In this document: piece after piece, positions 35,147-44,715 of the stretch
How the letters are laid out: every line of letters begins with the position of its first letter
How positions within the stretch are numbered: the stretch's first letter is position 1
Assembly: GCA_002368355.1 (NCBI GenBank)
Contig: AP018281.1
Coordinates: 124,001 to 188,000, forward strand
Reading direction: 5' to 3'
DNA: 64,000 nucleotides
Source of the DNA: Chondrocystis sp. NIES-4102
GTDB taxonomy: Bacteria > Cyanobacteriota > Cyanobacteriia > Cyanobacteriales > Xenococcaceae
The notes under the pieces: generated by a model
What the model was told of the DNA's origin: nothing
The model's database searches: none
The model's input: only the letters and a program-made list of their open reading frames with translations
Made by a program: the position numbers and the translations under genes

Positions 35147-36679
35147 TTAATAATCTCCCCCTGATCCATATTTCCAAGCATCTAACCAACGGTGATAATA
35201 GTATTGCTGGGTTGGAGATAGGTTTTTAGTGATTGGTTGAATTAATGTAGCTGCATTATATAAACCGCTATATAACGCCAAGTTGAAATAGTGCCAACTC
35301 CAATTAAGCAAAGAATTAATGCCAATTTGCGGTAGTAAGGGTAAAACCAACTTAGGATTTACTAAAGGTAGAGTTTTGGCTAAAGGAATAAACTGAATAA
35401 CATCCTGTAAAAATGGGTTAAGAACATCTTCTCCCAAACGATCCATTACCTTAAACACACCCCCCATTAAATTATTAATCTGTTGCGGATTAACTTGCTT
35501 GTTTACAGGTACACTCATGGTTTGCTGAAATAACCAGGTGACAGAAATATTGGGTTGATATGGTTGCAATAACCATAAATCTCGACTATTTAACTTATTT
35601 AGGTTTAAAGCTTCTTCAATACCATCTGTTAGTCTTGTTAAATGCCTTACCATAGCCCCAAAACCCCCAAAGCTAACAGGAGATTGCCCCCCAGCACTGT
35701 CTCCCACGGGTAAAATACGGTTGAAAGGTAATTTAATTGGACTATCTTTATAGGCGGGGAAAAACCCAAATAAAAACCGTTTAAAATCTAATTTTTCTAG
35801 TGGAACACCTTGGTATTCTGGTAATAACCGTAGATATTCCTCCATGAAGTATTCTAAACTTGGTCTTTGGGAGTCCGCATCTAAATAACTAAACATATAG
35901 GTAGTACGACCGTCCCTAGCTGGGAAAGCTTCCCAAAAATACTGACAACTATTAATTATTGGGGTGAAAGCATAAATTAAATCCCCCGAACTATTTTGAG
36001 GAAAACCTTGAGCGCAACTACCGACAACTACACATACTGCTTCTGGTTTTGCACCCTTCCTAGCTTGTTTAATGATAGGTGAAAAGTGACCCATTGCATC
36101 GAGCAACAGACGAGTTGAGATCACCTGTTCTCCTGCCTTAATTACTACCCCATCAGCATAAACAGTAGCAGTTTTAAAAGCAGTATTTTCTAATAAATTA
36201 CCCCCTGCTTGCAGAAATCTTTGCTTAAGTCTGTCTAATAAATAAACAGGATCGATACCAATATTGAGGATATTTTCCACCCAAATTTCACTACTAGGAA
36301 AACCCACTCTTGCAGGATTATATTCTGTGGCGATCGCTTTTTCTAATTCTGCTGGTGTTAAAAGTTCTAATTCTATAAATGTCTCTAATTCCTTACGAGA
36401 GATATTCCATTCTTGATCTCTACCTTTTAAAACACCCCTCTCAATTACAGTTACCTTAAAACCACGTTGTTGTAGGGCTGCACCAAGTAAAATACCTAAT
36501 GTTCCACCACAAATTACTACATCGCTATCACATTTGCCTAGCATATCCGAACTTGCGGTAACTACTTCTGGGATATCCATCTTACTACAGCGTAAATTCG
36601 ACCAAAACATATCTGCCTGACGTAATCTTGATAGCACGTCATCGGGCTGTTGCGAGAGTATATCTACTGTTAAATTCAT
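35147..36679 (-). CDS. cruP: CruP-type lycopene cyclase paralogue (FAD-dependent)
   Basis: 510-residue flavoprotein of the CruA/CruP carotenoid cyclase family. The dinucleotide-binding motif is VVICGGTLGILLGAALQQRG (about 52-71), followed by VTVIERGVLKGRDQEWNISR, characteristic of the family. LLLDAMGHFSPI and GDSAGGQSPVSFGGFGAMVRHL are further conserved blocks. The length suits CruP, which is shorter than CruA. CruA cyclises lycopene; CruP is linked to limiting carotenoid epoxides under oxidative stress, and its exact reaction is unsettled. The stop lies 11 bp from the convergent M1-RTX stop. Confidence 0.78.
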   Translation of the reverse strand: MNLTVDILSQQPDDVLSRLRQADMFWSNLRCSKMDIPEVVTASSDMLGKCDSDVVICGGTLGILLGAALQQRGFKVTVIERGVLKGRDQEWNISRKELETFIELELLTPAELEKAIATEYNPARVGFPSSEIWVENILNIGIDPVYLLDRLKQRFLQAGGNLLENTAFKTATVYADGVVIKAGEQVISTRLLLDAMGHFSPIIKQARKGAKPEAVCVVVGSCAQGFPQNSSGDLIYAFTPIINSCQYFWEAFPARDGRTTYMFSYLDADSQRPSLEYFMEEYLRLLPEYQGVPLEKLDFKRFLFGFFPAYKDSPIKLPFNRILPVGDSAGGQSPVSFGGFGAMVRHLTRLTDGIEEALNLNKLNSRDLWLLQPYQPNISVTWLFQQTMSVPVNKQVNPQQINNLMGGVFKVMDRLGEDVLNPFLQDVIQFIPLAKTLPLVNPKLVLPLLPQIGINSLLNWSWHYFNLALYSGLYNAATLIQPITKNLSPTQQYYYHRWLDAWKYGSGGDY

Positions 36680-36786
36680 TTGTTAAATAATTGTCTGGCG
36701 ATCGGGTGATTATTTATCGCTATAACAAGATCTTGCCACATATTTAACAAGAGTTATTAATCGTTCTTTAGCTGCATTAGTTTCAT

Positions 36787-37066
36787 TATGTCGCTTTTAG
36801 TTTTTAGCTTCTTAGCTTTTAGCTTTTTATCTTCTTCCCCTTCCTGACTCCTACCTCCTACCCACTACCTACTACCTCCTACCTACTACCTACTACCTAT
36901 TTGCGAAGCTTATCCTTTAGGGCTACCCCCTACCTACTACCTACTACCCCCTACCTACTACCTACTACCTACTACCTACTACCTCCTACCTACTACCTAC
37001 TACCTATTTGCGCAGCTTATCCTTTAGGGCTACCCCCTACCCCCTACCTACTACCCCCTCTAAAAA
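36787..37066. repeat. Large heptanucleotide repeat island
   Basis: Begins TCGCTTTTAGTTTTTAGCTT with AGCTTTT units, then GACTCCT/CTCCTAC, then a long CTACTAC array. Two copies of GCTTATCCTTTAGGGCTACC, each preceded by TTGCGAAG or TTGCGCAG, sit at 36908 and 37015. The array abuts the stop codon of the downstream dynamin-type gene. An open frame through it on the plus strand is only translated repeat. Confidence 0.85.
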
Positions 37067-38823
37067 TTCCTGGTTGTTTGCTGATTTATTTGACTAATAG
37101 TTGTTAAAATTTGCTCAAATTCTTGGCGGATGCTAATTAACTGTCTCATGCTTCTATTAGATAAAGCTATCTCATCTTCATTTTGTTTTCTGGCATTAGC
37201 AATCATTTTTTCTATTTCACCATAGACTTGTTTGTCAAATTCATCAAATTGAATTTCTACTTGATGTTCTAAATCTTTAGCTAGCTTTTGATATTGACTA
37301 TTAATTTGTCCACGGGCATTAGCCATATCCTGTTCTAACTGTCTTGCTTTAGACATTTCATGCAAATCTAAACCCAAAGCACCCACAGCAAAAATTGGAC
37401 CTAGGAATATAGCGAAATTACCAAGATTTTTAGCTATTCCTACGGCTTGCCAAGGTTTGAACTTAAAGCCAATAAATTTGCCCACACCTAAAACAGTTTG
37501 ATGTAGCCCACTACCTACTACATCCATACTTCTTAAAAGACCTGTTGTACTAGCCGTGCTGAGAAAGCTTCTACTAGCGTTTTTTAAAATATTTGCCCCT
37601 GTAGATTCGGCAATTCCCCTTAGCGTGTTAAATTGATTTTTGAGGGTGTCATTATTATTTTCTCTACGAATATGATCCACAGAAGCATCTAAAGATTTTC
37701 CAATGTAAGTAATATAGGTTTGAACTAAATTACCTTCTATGACTCCTTCTACTTGTTGTTTAATATCTCTGAGTGCATTATCAAATATCCCTTGTAATTC
37801 TCGCCCAGCTTTTTCATAATGTTTCTCTACTTTTGAATTGATAGTTTTTTGCGCGTATTCCCATTCATGTTCACTTCTAACATTGCCTACATATTTAGCT
37901 AATTGTGATCCTTCGTCTGCGATCGCACTAGCTAACCTTAAAGCGACACCTTGATTTTGAATTTTAATACGGTTACGTTCATTTTTTATTTGACGAGACA
38001 ATTGATTGAGGATTTCAATAAAGGTTGGATCTGCTTTAGCTATACGAGTAAGTTCAGCTTGTGTATCGTTAACTGCGCTCAAAGCAATACGCACTGGTGT
38101 ATCCAATTTTGCCAAAGATCCACGACGGGCAACAAATTGATTTAATTGCCGAATAAACGTGTCAAAACGACTAATTTCACGCAAAAATTCATCTTTTTGA
38201 TCAACACTATCACAATAGTCCTTAGCATCGACAAAGCAAACAGGAAAGTCATCTAAGGAATAGGGCTTTAAAGCTTCTGCCAAACTATAACGATAATTAA
38301 TTATTTTTTGTTCATCTTCCCCTGCTTCATCGGACATTTTATTAACTAGCAACATCATTTTCCAGGCGTAACCCTTTTCATAAGCTAGCTTTTTAAAGTT
38401 TTTTACTGTTATCGAGTCAAATAACATATAGGTGAGGGAGAAAACCAGTAAGTCAGCTTGATCGATCGCCTGATAAGTAATTGCATCGTGATCAGCGCGA
38501 TCGGTAAATAGCCCTGGAGTATCAATTATTTTAATACCATTCCAGTTGTAACTGGCGGTTTTATCTGTTGATATGTCAGCATCAATTTTAATATCTCTCT
38601 TTCCCGTCAAAGCGGAAATAATTGTTGATTTACCTGCGCTATATTGTCCGACAAAGGCTACACTAATTAATCCTTCTTGTTTATATTTCTGCCAATCTTG
38701 ATTTAGTTTAGTTTTTATTTGATTTAAACTTGGATCATTAGACAGAAAGTTGTTTAAATTATTGCAAGCACTATTAAATTTTTCAGTAATAATAGCAGCA
38801 TTGAATTGTTGATTTTGGTTCAT
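37060..38823 (-). CDS. Bacterial dynamin-like GTPase
   Basis: 587-residue large GTPase of the dynamin superfamily. P-loop GQYSAGKST (59-67), switch II DTPG (101-104) and the G4 region LLVNKMSDEAG (159-169) are intact, as is the conserved threonine region DKTASY. The remainder is mostly helical, with a weakly hydrophobic glycine-rich stretch (about 445-500, GKFIGFKFKPWQAVG.., NFAIFLGPIFAVGALG) that could act as a membrane paddle. Bacterial dynamins remodel or repair membranes. It follows a second, TerB-fused dynamin-type gene by 73 bp, so the two probably work as a pair. Confidence 0.85.
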   Translation of the reverse strand: MNQNQQFNAAIITEKFNSACNNLNNFLSNDPSLNQIKTKLNQDWQKYKQEGLISVAFVGQYSAGKSTIISALTGKRDIKIDADISTDKTASYNWNGIKIIDTPGLFTDRADHDAITYQAIDQADLLVFSLTYMLFDSITVKNFKKLAYEKGYAWKMMLLVNKMSDEAGEDEQKIINYRYSLAEALKPYSLDDFPVCFVDAKDYCDSVDQKDEFLREISRFDTFIRQLNQFVARRGSLAKLDTPVRIALSAVNDTQAELTRIAKADPTFIEILNQLSRQIKNERNRIKIQNQGVALRLASAIADEGSQLAKYVGNVRSEHEWEYAQKTINSKVEKHYEKAGRELQGIFDNALRDIKQQVEGVIEGNLVQTYITYIGKSLDASVDHIRRENNNDTLKNQFNTLRGIAESTGANILKNASRSFLSTASTTGLLRSMDVVGSGLHQTVLGVGKFIGFKFKPWQAVGIAKNLGNFAIFLGPIFAVGALGLDLHEMSKARQLEQDMANARGQINSQYQKLAKDLEHQVEIQFDEFDKQVYGEIEKMIANARKQNEDEIALSNRSMRQLISIRQEFEQILTTISQINQQTTRNF

Positions 38824-38896
38824 AATAAATTACCTCAGTAAAAATATATTGTTTGATTGGCAAGTTGAGAATTATCAACCAGCTTTAACTTAACTA

Positions 38897-41401
38897 TTAA
38901 CGTTCAAATGCAATATCTTCTTGAATTACTAGCTTAATTTCTGTCAAAGATTTTTTCAGCTTTATTTCTGTTTTACTCTGAATTATCATCCTTTGTCCAA
39001 AGTTACGCTCAATTTTATTAATTATCTTTTTAACGTTTGCCATAGTTAGAGGTTCATATTGATCTGATGCCCAATCAATTATGCGTTTACCGTACCCATA
39101 ATTGAGATAATTTACTGTTGCATCTAAACTCTTTTGTCCCGCTTCTAACTGATGTGATATATCATCCAAACCTGCAATTAATTGTTGAAAATATTTATCA
39201 ATATTCATTGAATTAGATATACAGAATTGTTCATAATCTCGCAATAATTGTTTAGTAATAGAACGCTTTTGTTGCTCGACTTGATCTTTTAAAGAATTAG
39301 AAATTTTTTCGACTGCTTGACGACGTTTTTTTTCTTTTGAAGTTAACAAATTAGAAATCAAATTTAATCCCGTACCTAATAGACCTACTGCAATACCAAC
39401 AGGAGGAACAACAAAACTTAAACCCAGTCCTAGTGCAGCAATAATTCCCCCTCCAATTTTTAAGAGTTTCTGGTAATCAAAACTATCCTGACTATTTAGG
39501 TTAAAACTATTAAAAGTTAAAGCAGAAACTACCTGCAATTCCCTCCCAACTTCTGCCAGAGATTCTTTAATTTCCTCGTTAAATTTATCGGCTGCTTCTT
39601 TGTTTAATATTTGAATTTTTTTCTCTAATCTTAGAGTTTCTATATTTTGTTTCCAGGCGCGGTTTAAGCTGACTTCATCTGCTGACCAATTATTTTCAGC
39701 AAAGCTAGGAATAGAATTAATAACTTCTTGAAAAATTCCTTGAATTCTATGCTCTAAATAGTTACACCCATCTTTCTGAGCCACCCTAAGATCTTTTTGA
39801 ATCTTTTCTTGCTTAGATTTTAAAGTATTGCTGAATTTCTGATAAGCTTGTTTTTGTTGAGTTATCCATTGAACAGGCTTGATAATTGACCCAACAGTAG
39901 AGCCTAAAAAAGTTTGCGATCGCCTAATTTTTCCATGTTTAATTAATGATTCGCGAATTGAATCAAGAAAGTCTTGAATGCGACTAGCTTTATACAGTTT
40001 ATCTTGATCTTTCTGGTGTTCTATTTCACTTGATAATTGTGCAGCCAACAACATTACAGGCACAATCTCAAAATAATCATTAGTATAATGTTGGTTCGCG
40101 TAACGTTTGATTCTTTCTATATGTCCGCCTATCCCACTATTACCATCTTTAGCAAATAGTTTATTAGGATTTTGTAGAAAATATTGTAAGCGTTTGGAAT
40201 CACGAAGATTATATTTAATATTGAGCAAAATAATTAAGGGTTTTGCTTTTTCTTTCAATAGCTTTAAAAAATTAAATTCTGTCTCTTGAATACTGTCATT
40301 CGTAACCACATAACAAATAACATCCGCTTCATCAATAATACTTTTGGCAATTTCTTCATCATCTTTTCCCATCTCTTCCGCAGCACCAATACCAGGAGTA
40401 TCAATAATCCGAATGTTTTTCCATTCATAGATACGATTAAAGCGAGTTGTGCGCTGTTTTCCTAGTCCGATAGATTCCCACCCATCTTGAGTAATAATTG
40501 AATGGAGAGTACTCTTACCTGCTTTAGTTCTTCCCATAAAAGCGATGGTAAAATAACTCAATGCTCTGTGCTTTGCTTGATGAGATTCTTTAACTTTATC
40601 TAATTCTTGAATAATTTGACTGTCGAGATATTTTATACTTTCCTCTAGTTGATTAGCAACTTCCTTTGCAGTGGTAGCTCTACTATTTTTATTCTCAACT
40701 TTTAACATTACTTCTTTTAAGCTGAGGATTGCAGTTTTTAGCGTTGATTCTGTTTTTTTATAAGCTAATTCTGCATATTGATAATCTTCTTGAGCAACCT
40801 TACAACACTCCTCAATTGCTTGATCATATTCAGGTCCCGATAGTAGAATTTGTCTTTCTAACCGCTCTACTTTTCTGCCAATTATCTCTGGTGCAACTAT
40901 ACTAGCTACATCTATTACAGCCCGAGATAAAGCGGATTTTTGTTCATGCCTAAATAGTTTAGCAGCTAATGACAATTGAGAGCGATCGCTATTACTATTT
41001 TTGTTAACCCCATGCTTTGATCTTTCTACTTTAGTAATCATGCGGTCTATCTCTCTACTTGACCAATTCCAAAGATTAGCCAAACCTTCAAGCATTTCCT
41101 TTTCTGATGATGCTAAATAACCATCTGCATAGGCAATTTCTAAAATTTGTTGCATTACTTCCAAACGATTATTTATTGGAATTAGTTGGGCAACATTCGC
41201 CAAGGTAAGATGATCTTTATCTTGCGTCAAAATCTTATTCATCTCATCTTTAGTCTGCTGGGAGACATTAGGGCGAGTGCTTAATGTATTAAGATATTTA
41301 ATCTCTTGAGAATGAATTTGTTGGTCAGCACAAATAAGATGAACTATTAACAAAAAACTATAATCTATCTGCTCTGATGCAGTGTGGGAATTGTAAAGCA
41401 T
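38897..41401 (-). CDS. Dynamin-like GTPase with N-terminal TerB-like domain
   Basis: About 834 residues from the ATG at 41401; a TTG at 41431 would add ten. Numbering here is from the TTG. Residues 20-135 (YSFLLIVHLICADQQIHSQE, EVMQQILEIAYADGYLASSE) have the paired acidic metal-binding helices typical of TerB-like domains. A helical region is followed by a GTPase with P-loop GRTKAGKST (300-308), DTPGIGAAEEMG (344-355) and LNIKYNLRD in the G4 position. A two-helix hydrophobic hairpin (about 660-700, GGIIAALGLGLSFVVPPVG..) suggests membrane insertion. TerB-type domains occur in stress and phage-defence-linked proteins. Upstream partner of the downstream dynamin gene, 73 bp apart. Confidence 0.8.
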   Translation of the reverse strand: MLYNSHTASEQIDYSFLLIVHLICADQQIHSQEIKYLNTLSTRPNVSQQTKDEMNKILTQDKDHLTLANVAQLIPINNRLEVMQQILEIAYADGYLASSEKEMLEGLANLWNWSSREIDRMITKVERSKHGVNKNSNSDRSQLSLAAKLFRHEQKSALSRAVIDVASIVAPEIIGRKVERLERQILLSGPEYDQAIEECCKVAQEDYQYAELAYKKTESTLKTAILSLKEVMLKVENKNSRATTAKEVANQLEESIKYLDSQIIQELDKVKESHQAKHRALSYFTIAFMGRTKAGKSTLHSIITQDGWESIGLGKQRTTRFNRIYEWKNIRIIDTPGIGAAEEMGKDDEEIAKSIIDEADVICYVVTNDSIQETEFNFLKLLKEKAKPLIILLNIKYNLRDSKRLQYFLQNPNKLFAKDGNSGIGGHIERIKRYANQHYTNDYFEIVPVMLLAAQLSSEIEHQKDQDKLYKASRIQDFLDSIRESLIKHGKIRRSQTFLGSTVGSIIKPVQWITQQKQAYQKFSNTLKSKQEKIQKDLRVAQKDGCNYLEHRIQGIFQEVINSIPSFAENNWSADEVSLNRAWKQNIETLRLEKKIQILNKEAADKFNEEIKESLAEVGRELQVVSALTFNSFNLNSQDSFDYQKLLKIGGGIIAALGLGLSFVVPPVGIAVGLLGTGLNLISNLLTSKEKKRRQAVEKISNSLKDQVEQQKRSITKQLLRDYEQFCISNSMNIDKYFQQLIAGLDDISHQLEAGQKSLDATVNYLNYGYGKRIIDWASDQYEPLTMANVKKIINKIERNFGQRMIIQSKTEIKLKKSLTEIKLVIQEDIAFER

Positions 41402-41858
41402 CGGGATTAAAATATAATTAATTTTCCTCAATTATTATTCCCAATCACTACACTTAATCTGGCAAACGCATCTTACAATTGTGTTTAAACTTGTTAACTG
41501 ATAGCAACAATCATCATTGATTAAGACATTTTTTTACGCCTTAACATCTATTACATGAGATAAACAGCAATTATCTTAACCTTTACTCCTACTGCTATAT
41601 ATCTAACTTGTATTGAATAATTAGCAAAATATCTAAAACTAATATAATTGCTCAAAGATAGACAACTCAAGCCAGAAAGTTAACACCTAAAAAAATATAA
41701 CTCTTCAAATTAACATTATTAACTTAATCTGCTCACCGAACATATTCCCCTTGCTACATACGATCTGTAACAACAAACTCAATTTTGTATTTACGACCAA
41801 TTAAACCTTACTGTAGAGAATAAAAAAGTTTAACAGAATCAATTGTAAAAATTTTTAG
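41402..41858. other. Intergenic, nothing recognised
   Basis: About 430 AT-rich bases between the dynamin-type gene and tRNA-Tyr. They should hold the promoter of the minus-strand GTPase pair. No repeat island, RNA gene or strong hairpin was recognised. Confidence 0.4.
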
Positions 41859-41943
41859 TGGTGGGCCGAGCTGGATTTGAACCAGCGTAGGCATAGCCAG
41901 CGGATTTACAGTCCGCCCCCATTAACCACTCGGGCATCGACCC
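41859..41943 (-). tRNA. tRNA-Tyr (anticodon GTA)
   Basis: Acceptor strands GGGTCGA and TCGGCCC pair with one G-T. The anticodon stem-loop is GCGGA-CTGTAAA-TCCGC, giving anticodon GTA. A long variable arm is present, as in tyrosine tRNAs (class II). The T arm contains GGTTCAAATCC. CCA is encoded at the 3' end (41859-41861). Confidence 0.95.
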
Positions 41944-42048
41944 TTATGCACCACGGTTATCAATCATAGCACAGGATATTCAAAATTCAACAAATTAAAA
42001 TTAATAATCTGCTATTTTTAAAATTTTCCTCATCCTGCTTCGCCTCAA

Positions 42049-42186
42049 CTACACTATATAAGCGGATTTCAACGCCCAAAAAATTAAGGCAGCTATTCCA
42101 CCAAAAACTAAAACAGCCGATACAGTCACCACAATAGGTTTATCTGCACCCTCAAATTTCATAATTCCACGATTTAAGTCGGACAT
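42049..42186 (-). CDS. 45-residue single-pass membrane protein
   Basis: A complete small frame: MSDLNRGIMKFEGADKP, then a single membrane helix (about 18-38, IVVTVSAVLVFGGIAALIFW) and a short tail ALKSAYIV. The ATG is preceded by AGAAGAG at a reasonable distance. Size and topology are those of small thylakoid-complex subunits (Psb, Pet, Ndh types), but it does not match PsbX, PsbY, Psb30, PetM or PetG as I know them. Probably co-oriented with tRNA-Tyr, 106 bp away. Function unknown. Confidence 0.7.
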   Translation of the reverse strand: MSDLNRGIMKFEGADKPIVVTVSAVLVFGGIAALIFWALKSAYIV

Positions 42187-42452
42187 AATAATTTCGCTCT
42201 TCTACTGGTTTAAATGATTGATTTCAAAGGGACAAAAGAAACTTTCAATTAGCTACTGCCTTGATTTTTCTATTTAAATGGTATCAAATCAATTTCAAGA
42301 CAGCGATATTTTTAAAAGTTTTCCCAAATCTCAAAGTAATTAGAATTTGTTGCTTTGAGTAAACAGAATTTATTATAAAATGTATGGTTTAAAGATTTTT
42401 GTTCCTTAAATAGTACAATTGTTTCAATCATCCTGTTAAATTAAGCTTAGAA

Positions 42453-43622
42453 ATGAAAATTGTTTGTAGTCAAAGCGATCTCAAAAATAATCTTTCCTTA
42501 GTTAGCCGTGTTGTACCCTCTCGTCCAGAACCTGCGGTATTGGGTAACGTTTTGATTCAAGCAAATGACACCACTCAAAAAATAAGCATCACTGCCTTTG
42601 ACGGTAGTTTAGGTATCAAAACAAGTTTTCATGCCGAAGTTATCCAGCCTGGTAGCATTACTCTTCCTGCTAGATTGTTAAACGATATAGTAACCCGTTT
42701 AAGCGAAATCGAAATAACCATAGAAGTAGGCGAAGAGGAGGGGGATTTCTTAGTTACTATTAGTTGTGTTTCAGGTCAGTTTCAAATAGCAGGCATGGAT
42801 GCTACAGAATTTCCAGAATTGCCAACTATTGTAAACCAACAAACTATAACCCTACCTATCTTTGCCCTAAATGAAGGGTTGGGAGGATGTTTATTTGCTG
42901 CTTCGACGGAATTATCTAAACAAATACTGACAGGGGTACATTTAAAAACTCAAAGCTTGGGAGAAGATAGCACTAACGATATCTTAGAATTTGCTGCTAC
43001 AGATAGTCATCGTTTAGCAGTAGTCGCCACGGATGTTAATGCAATGGAGAGTGAATCTAACATCGATTTGCCTGAATTTGCCGTTACCATTCCTGCTAAA
43101 GCCCTCAGAGAATTAGAAAAAATAGTTAGTGGTGCGGGGAGTAACGAACAAGTTAAAGTCAGTTTTGATGAACAGGTGATGAATTTTGAACTAGGAGAAC
43201 GGTTATTAACTAGTACAAAAATACCAGGCGACTATCCTGCTTATGGGCAATTAATACCGCGCAAATTTACCCGTGAAATTATTGTCGATCGCAAGAGATT
43301 ATTAAGCAGTTTAGAATTAGTAGCGGTACTTGCACAAAAGAATAACCTAGTAAAATTTTCCATCAATAATGATCAAGGTGAGTTAATTGTTTCTGCTGAT
43401 GCGCAAGATATTGGTAACGCCCAACAGTCATTACCCGCAGAAATTATGGGAGAAGATATTGAAATCGCTTTTAATATTAAGTATCTAATGGATGGATTAA
43501 AAGCACTCCCCACAGCAGAAATAAAAATGCAATTAAACGAATGGAATCAACCTGTCATCTTTAGTCCTTTGGGTGGGGTAAAAATCACTTATTTAGTAAT
43601 GCCTGTTCAGATCAGGAACTAA
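42453..43622 (+). CDS. dnaN: DNA polymerase III sliding clamp (beta subunit)
   Basis: 389-residue ring-forming processivity factor. The N-terminus MKIVCSQSDLKNNLSLVSRV, the domain I pattern PAVLGNVLIQA and SFHAEVIQPGSITLPARLL, and the domain II block FAATDSHRLAVVA (the conserved TDxHRLA motif) are all present. It ends MDGLKALPTAEIKMQLNEWNQP and ITYLVMPVQIRN, the typical YLIMPVR-like terminus. The upstream region has TATAAAAT about 60-70 bases before the start as a possible -10. It stands alone; dnaA and recF are not adjacent, as usual in cyanobacteria. Confidence 0.96.
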   Translation: MKIVCSQSDLKNNLSLVSRVVPSRPEPAVLGNVLIQANDTTQKISITAFDGSLGIKTSFHAEVIQPGSITLPARLLNDIVTRLSEIEITIEVGEEEGDFLVTISCVSGQFQIAGMDATEFPELPTIVNQQTITLPIFALNEGLGGCLFAASTELSKQILTGVHLKTQSLGEDSTNDILEFAATDSHRLAVVATDVNAMESESNIDLPEFAVTIPAKALRELEKIVSGAGSNEQVKVSFDEQVMNFELGERLLTSTKIPGDYPAYGQLIPRKFTREIIVDRKRLLSSLELVAVLAQKNNLVKFSINNDQGELIVSADAQDIGNAQQSLPAEIMGEDIEIAFNIKYLMDGLKALPTAEIKMQLNEWNQPVIFSPLGGVKITYLVMPVQIRN

Positions 43623-43817
43623 TATTGCATTAATTATTTAAATTACAGTAGGGTAAATAAATTTTGGCAACTGCAAACTAAATAATCAACAATTAGTAAG
43701 CGTTAAAAAGTCCAACAAGTAAATTAACAATCAATTATGATCAGTAAGCATTAACCATCTATGAGTACTAATACTCTTATGGGATAGCAACCATTACTAA
43801 TGATTAATTGATTATTT

Positions 43818-44534
43818 ATGCCTGCTAAAGCCTCTAGCCCTTACCAACCACTACTATTGCGAATTTTACACGGTTTAATAGGAATAACTGCGATCGCAGC
43901 GATCATTACTGCTTATTGGACTTACGATGTATATGATGGACGGTGGGGTAAGATTTCCTTACCTGAATATGCAGAAATTGAAGGGATACATGGAACGTTT
44001 GGGCTATGGACATTACTAATCCTGCCTTTATTTATAGTTTATGCTTTCAACCTCGGTCAAAACAAACTAATTCAATCCAATTCCCTCTCAAAACTAAGCG
44101 CGTTAGGTAAACCTATCTGGTGGTACAGTCTCCATCGCCTAGTCAATACTATTAGTCTGCTTGCCATAACTTTTGCTGTCTTTTCGGGCAAAATGATGGA
44201 TGAAAAGTGGTTACCCCAAGGCGAACTTAACCACACTTGGTATTATGCCCATCTAATCTCTTGGATAATACTAACCGCTTGCTTGATCCTACATTTACTA
44301 ATGAATATCAAAATTGGCGGTATTCCCTTAATTCTATCCATGTTTCATTGGCGATACAGATCCCAAGATAGTCCGAACTTGTGGCGTAGAAATTTAGCTA
44401 ATTGGCGTTCTAATTTCAGTATGAATGTAAGACAATGGATCTCACCCACATCCTTACTTAAAGTTATCGAAATCTCCCTATTACTTGCTATTATCCTAGC
44501 CTGGGTAATATCACTCCTGAAAGAAGTAAGTTGA
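43818..44534 (+). CDS. Cytochrome b561/b6-type membrane protein
   Basis: 238 residues with four to five membrane helices and several helix-associated histidines fit for heme: LRILHGLIGITAIAAIITAY, EGIHGTFGLWTLLILPL, WYSLHRLVNTISLLAITF, YYAHLISWIILTACLILHLL and a C-terminal helix LLAIILAWVISLL. This matches the cytochrome b/b6 (Ni-Fe hydrogenase b-type) domain used in membrane electron transfer. No partner oxidoreductase is adjacent, so the redox partner is unknown. Confidence 0.75.
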   Translation: MPAKASSPYQPLLLRILHGLIGITAIAAIITAYWTYDVYDGRWGKISLPEYAEIEGIHGTFGLWTLLILPLFIVYAFNLGQNKLIQSNSLSKLSALGKPIWWYSLHRLVNTISLLAITFAVFSGKMMDEKWLPQGELNHTWYYAHLISWIILTACLILHLLMNIKIGGIPLILSMFHWRYRSQDSPNLWRRNLANWRSNFSMNVRQWISPTSLLKVIEISLLLAIILAWVISLLKEVS

Positions 44535-44557
44535 TACCCAAGCAAATATCGATAATA

Positions 44558-44631
44558 CAGGCCATTCAGGACTCGAACCTGAAACCTACGCCTTAGAAGG
44601 GCGGTGCTCTATCCGATTGAGCTAATGACCC
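44558..44631 (-). tRNA. tRNA-Arg (anticodon TCT)
   Basis: GGGTCAT at the 5' end pairs with ATGGCCT, with G-T wobbles at the first and fourth pairs. The D arm reads AGCTCAATCGGATAGAGC. The anticodon stem-loop CGCC-CTTCTAA-GGCG gives TCT. The T arm is TCAGGTTCGAGTCCTGA. CCA is not encoded, unlike in the tRNA-Tyr gene. Confidence 0.93.
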
Positions 44632-44715
44632 AAATGAGCTAGATCATAATAACATATTATTCTTAGAGAATGATCAAAAAATTCTCAAAATTATTTTATT
44701 TAAGGAATATAAAAG

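Noticed and set aside
36901-37107. Plus-strand open frame rich in YLLPTT repeats
   Set aside because: It is only translation of the CTACTAC heptamer array; period 7 stays open by chance.
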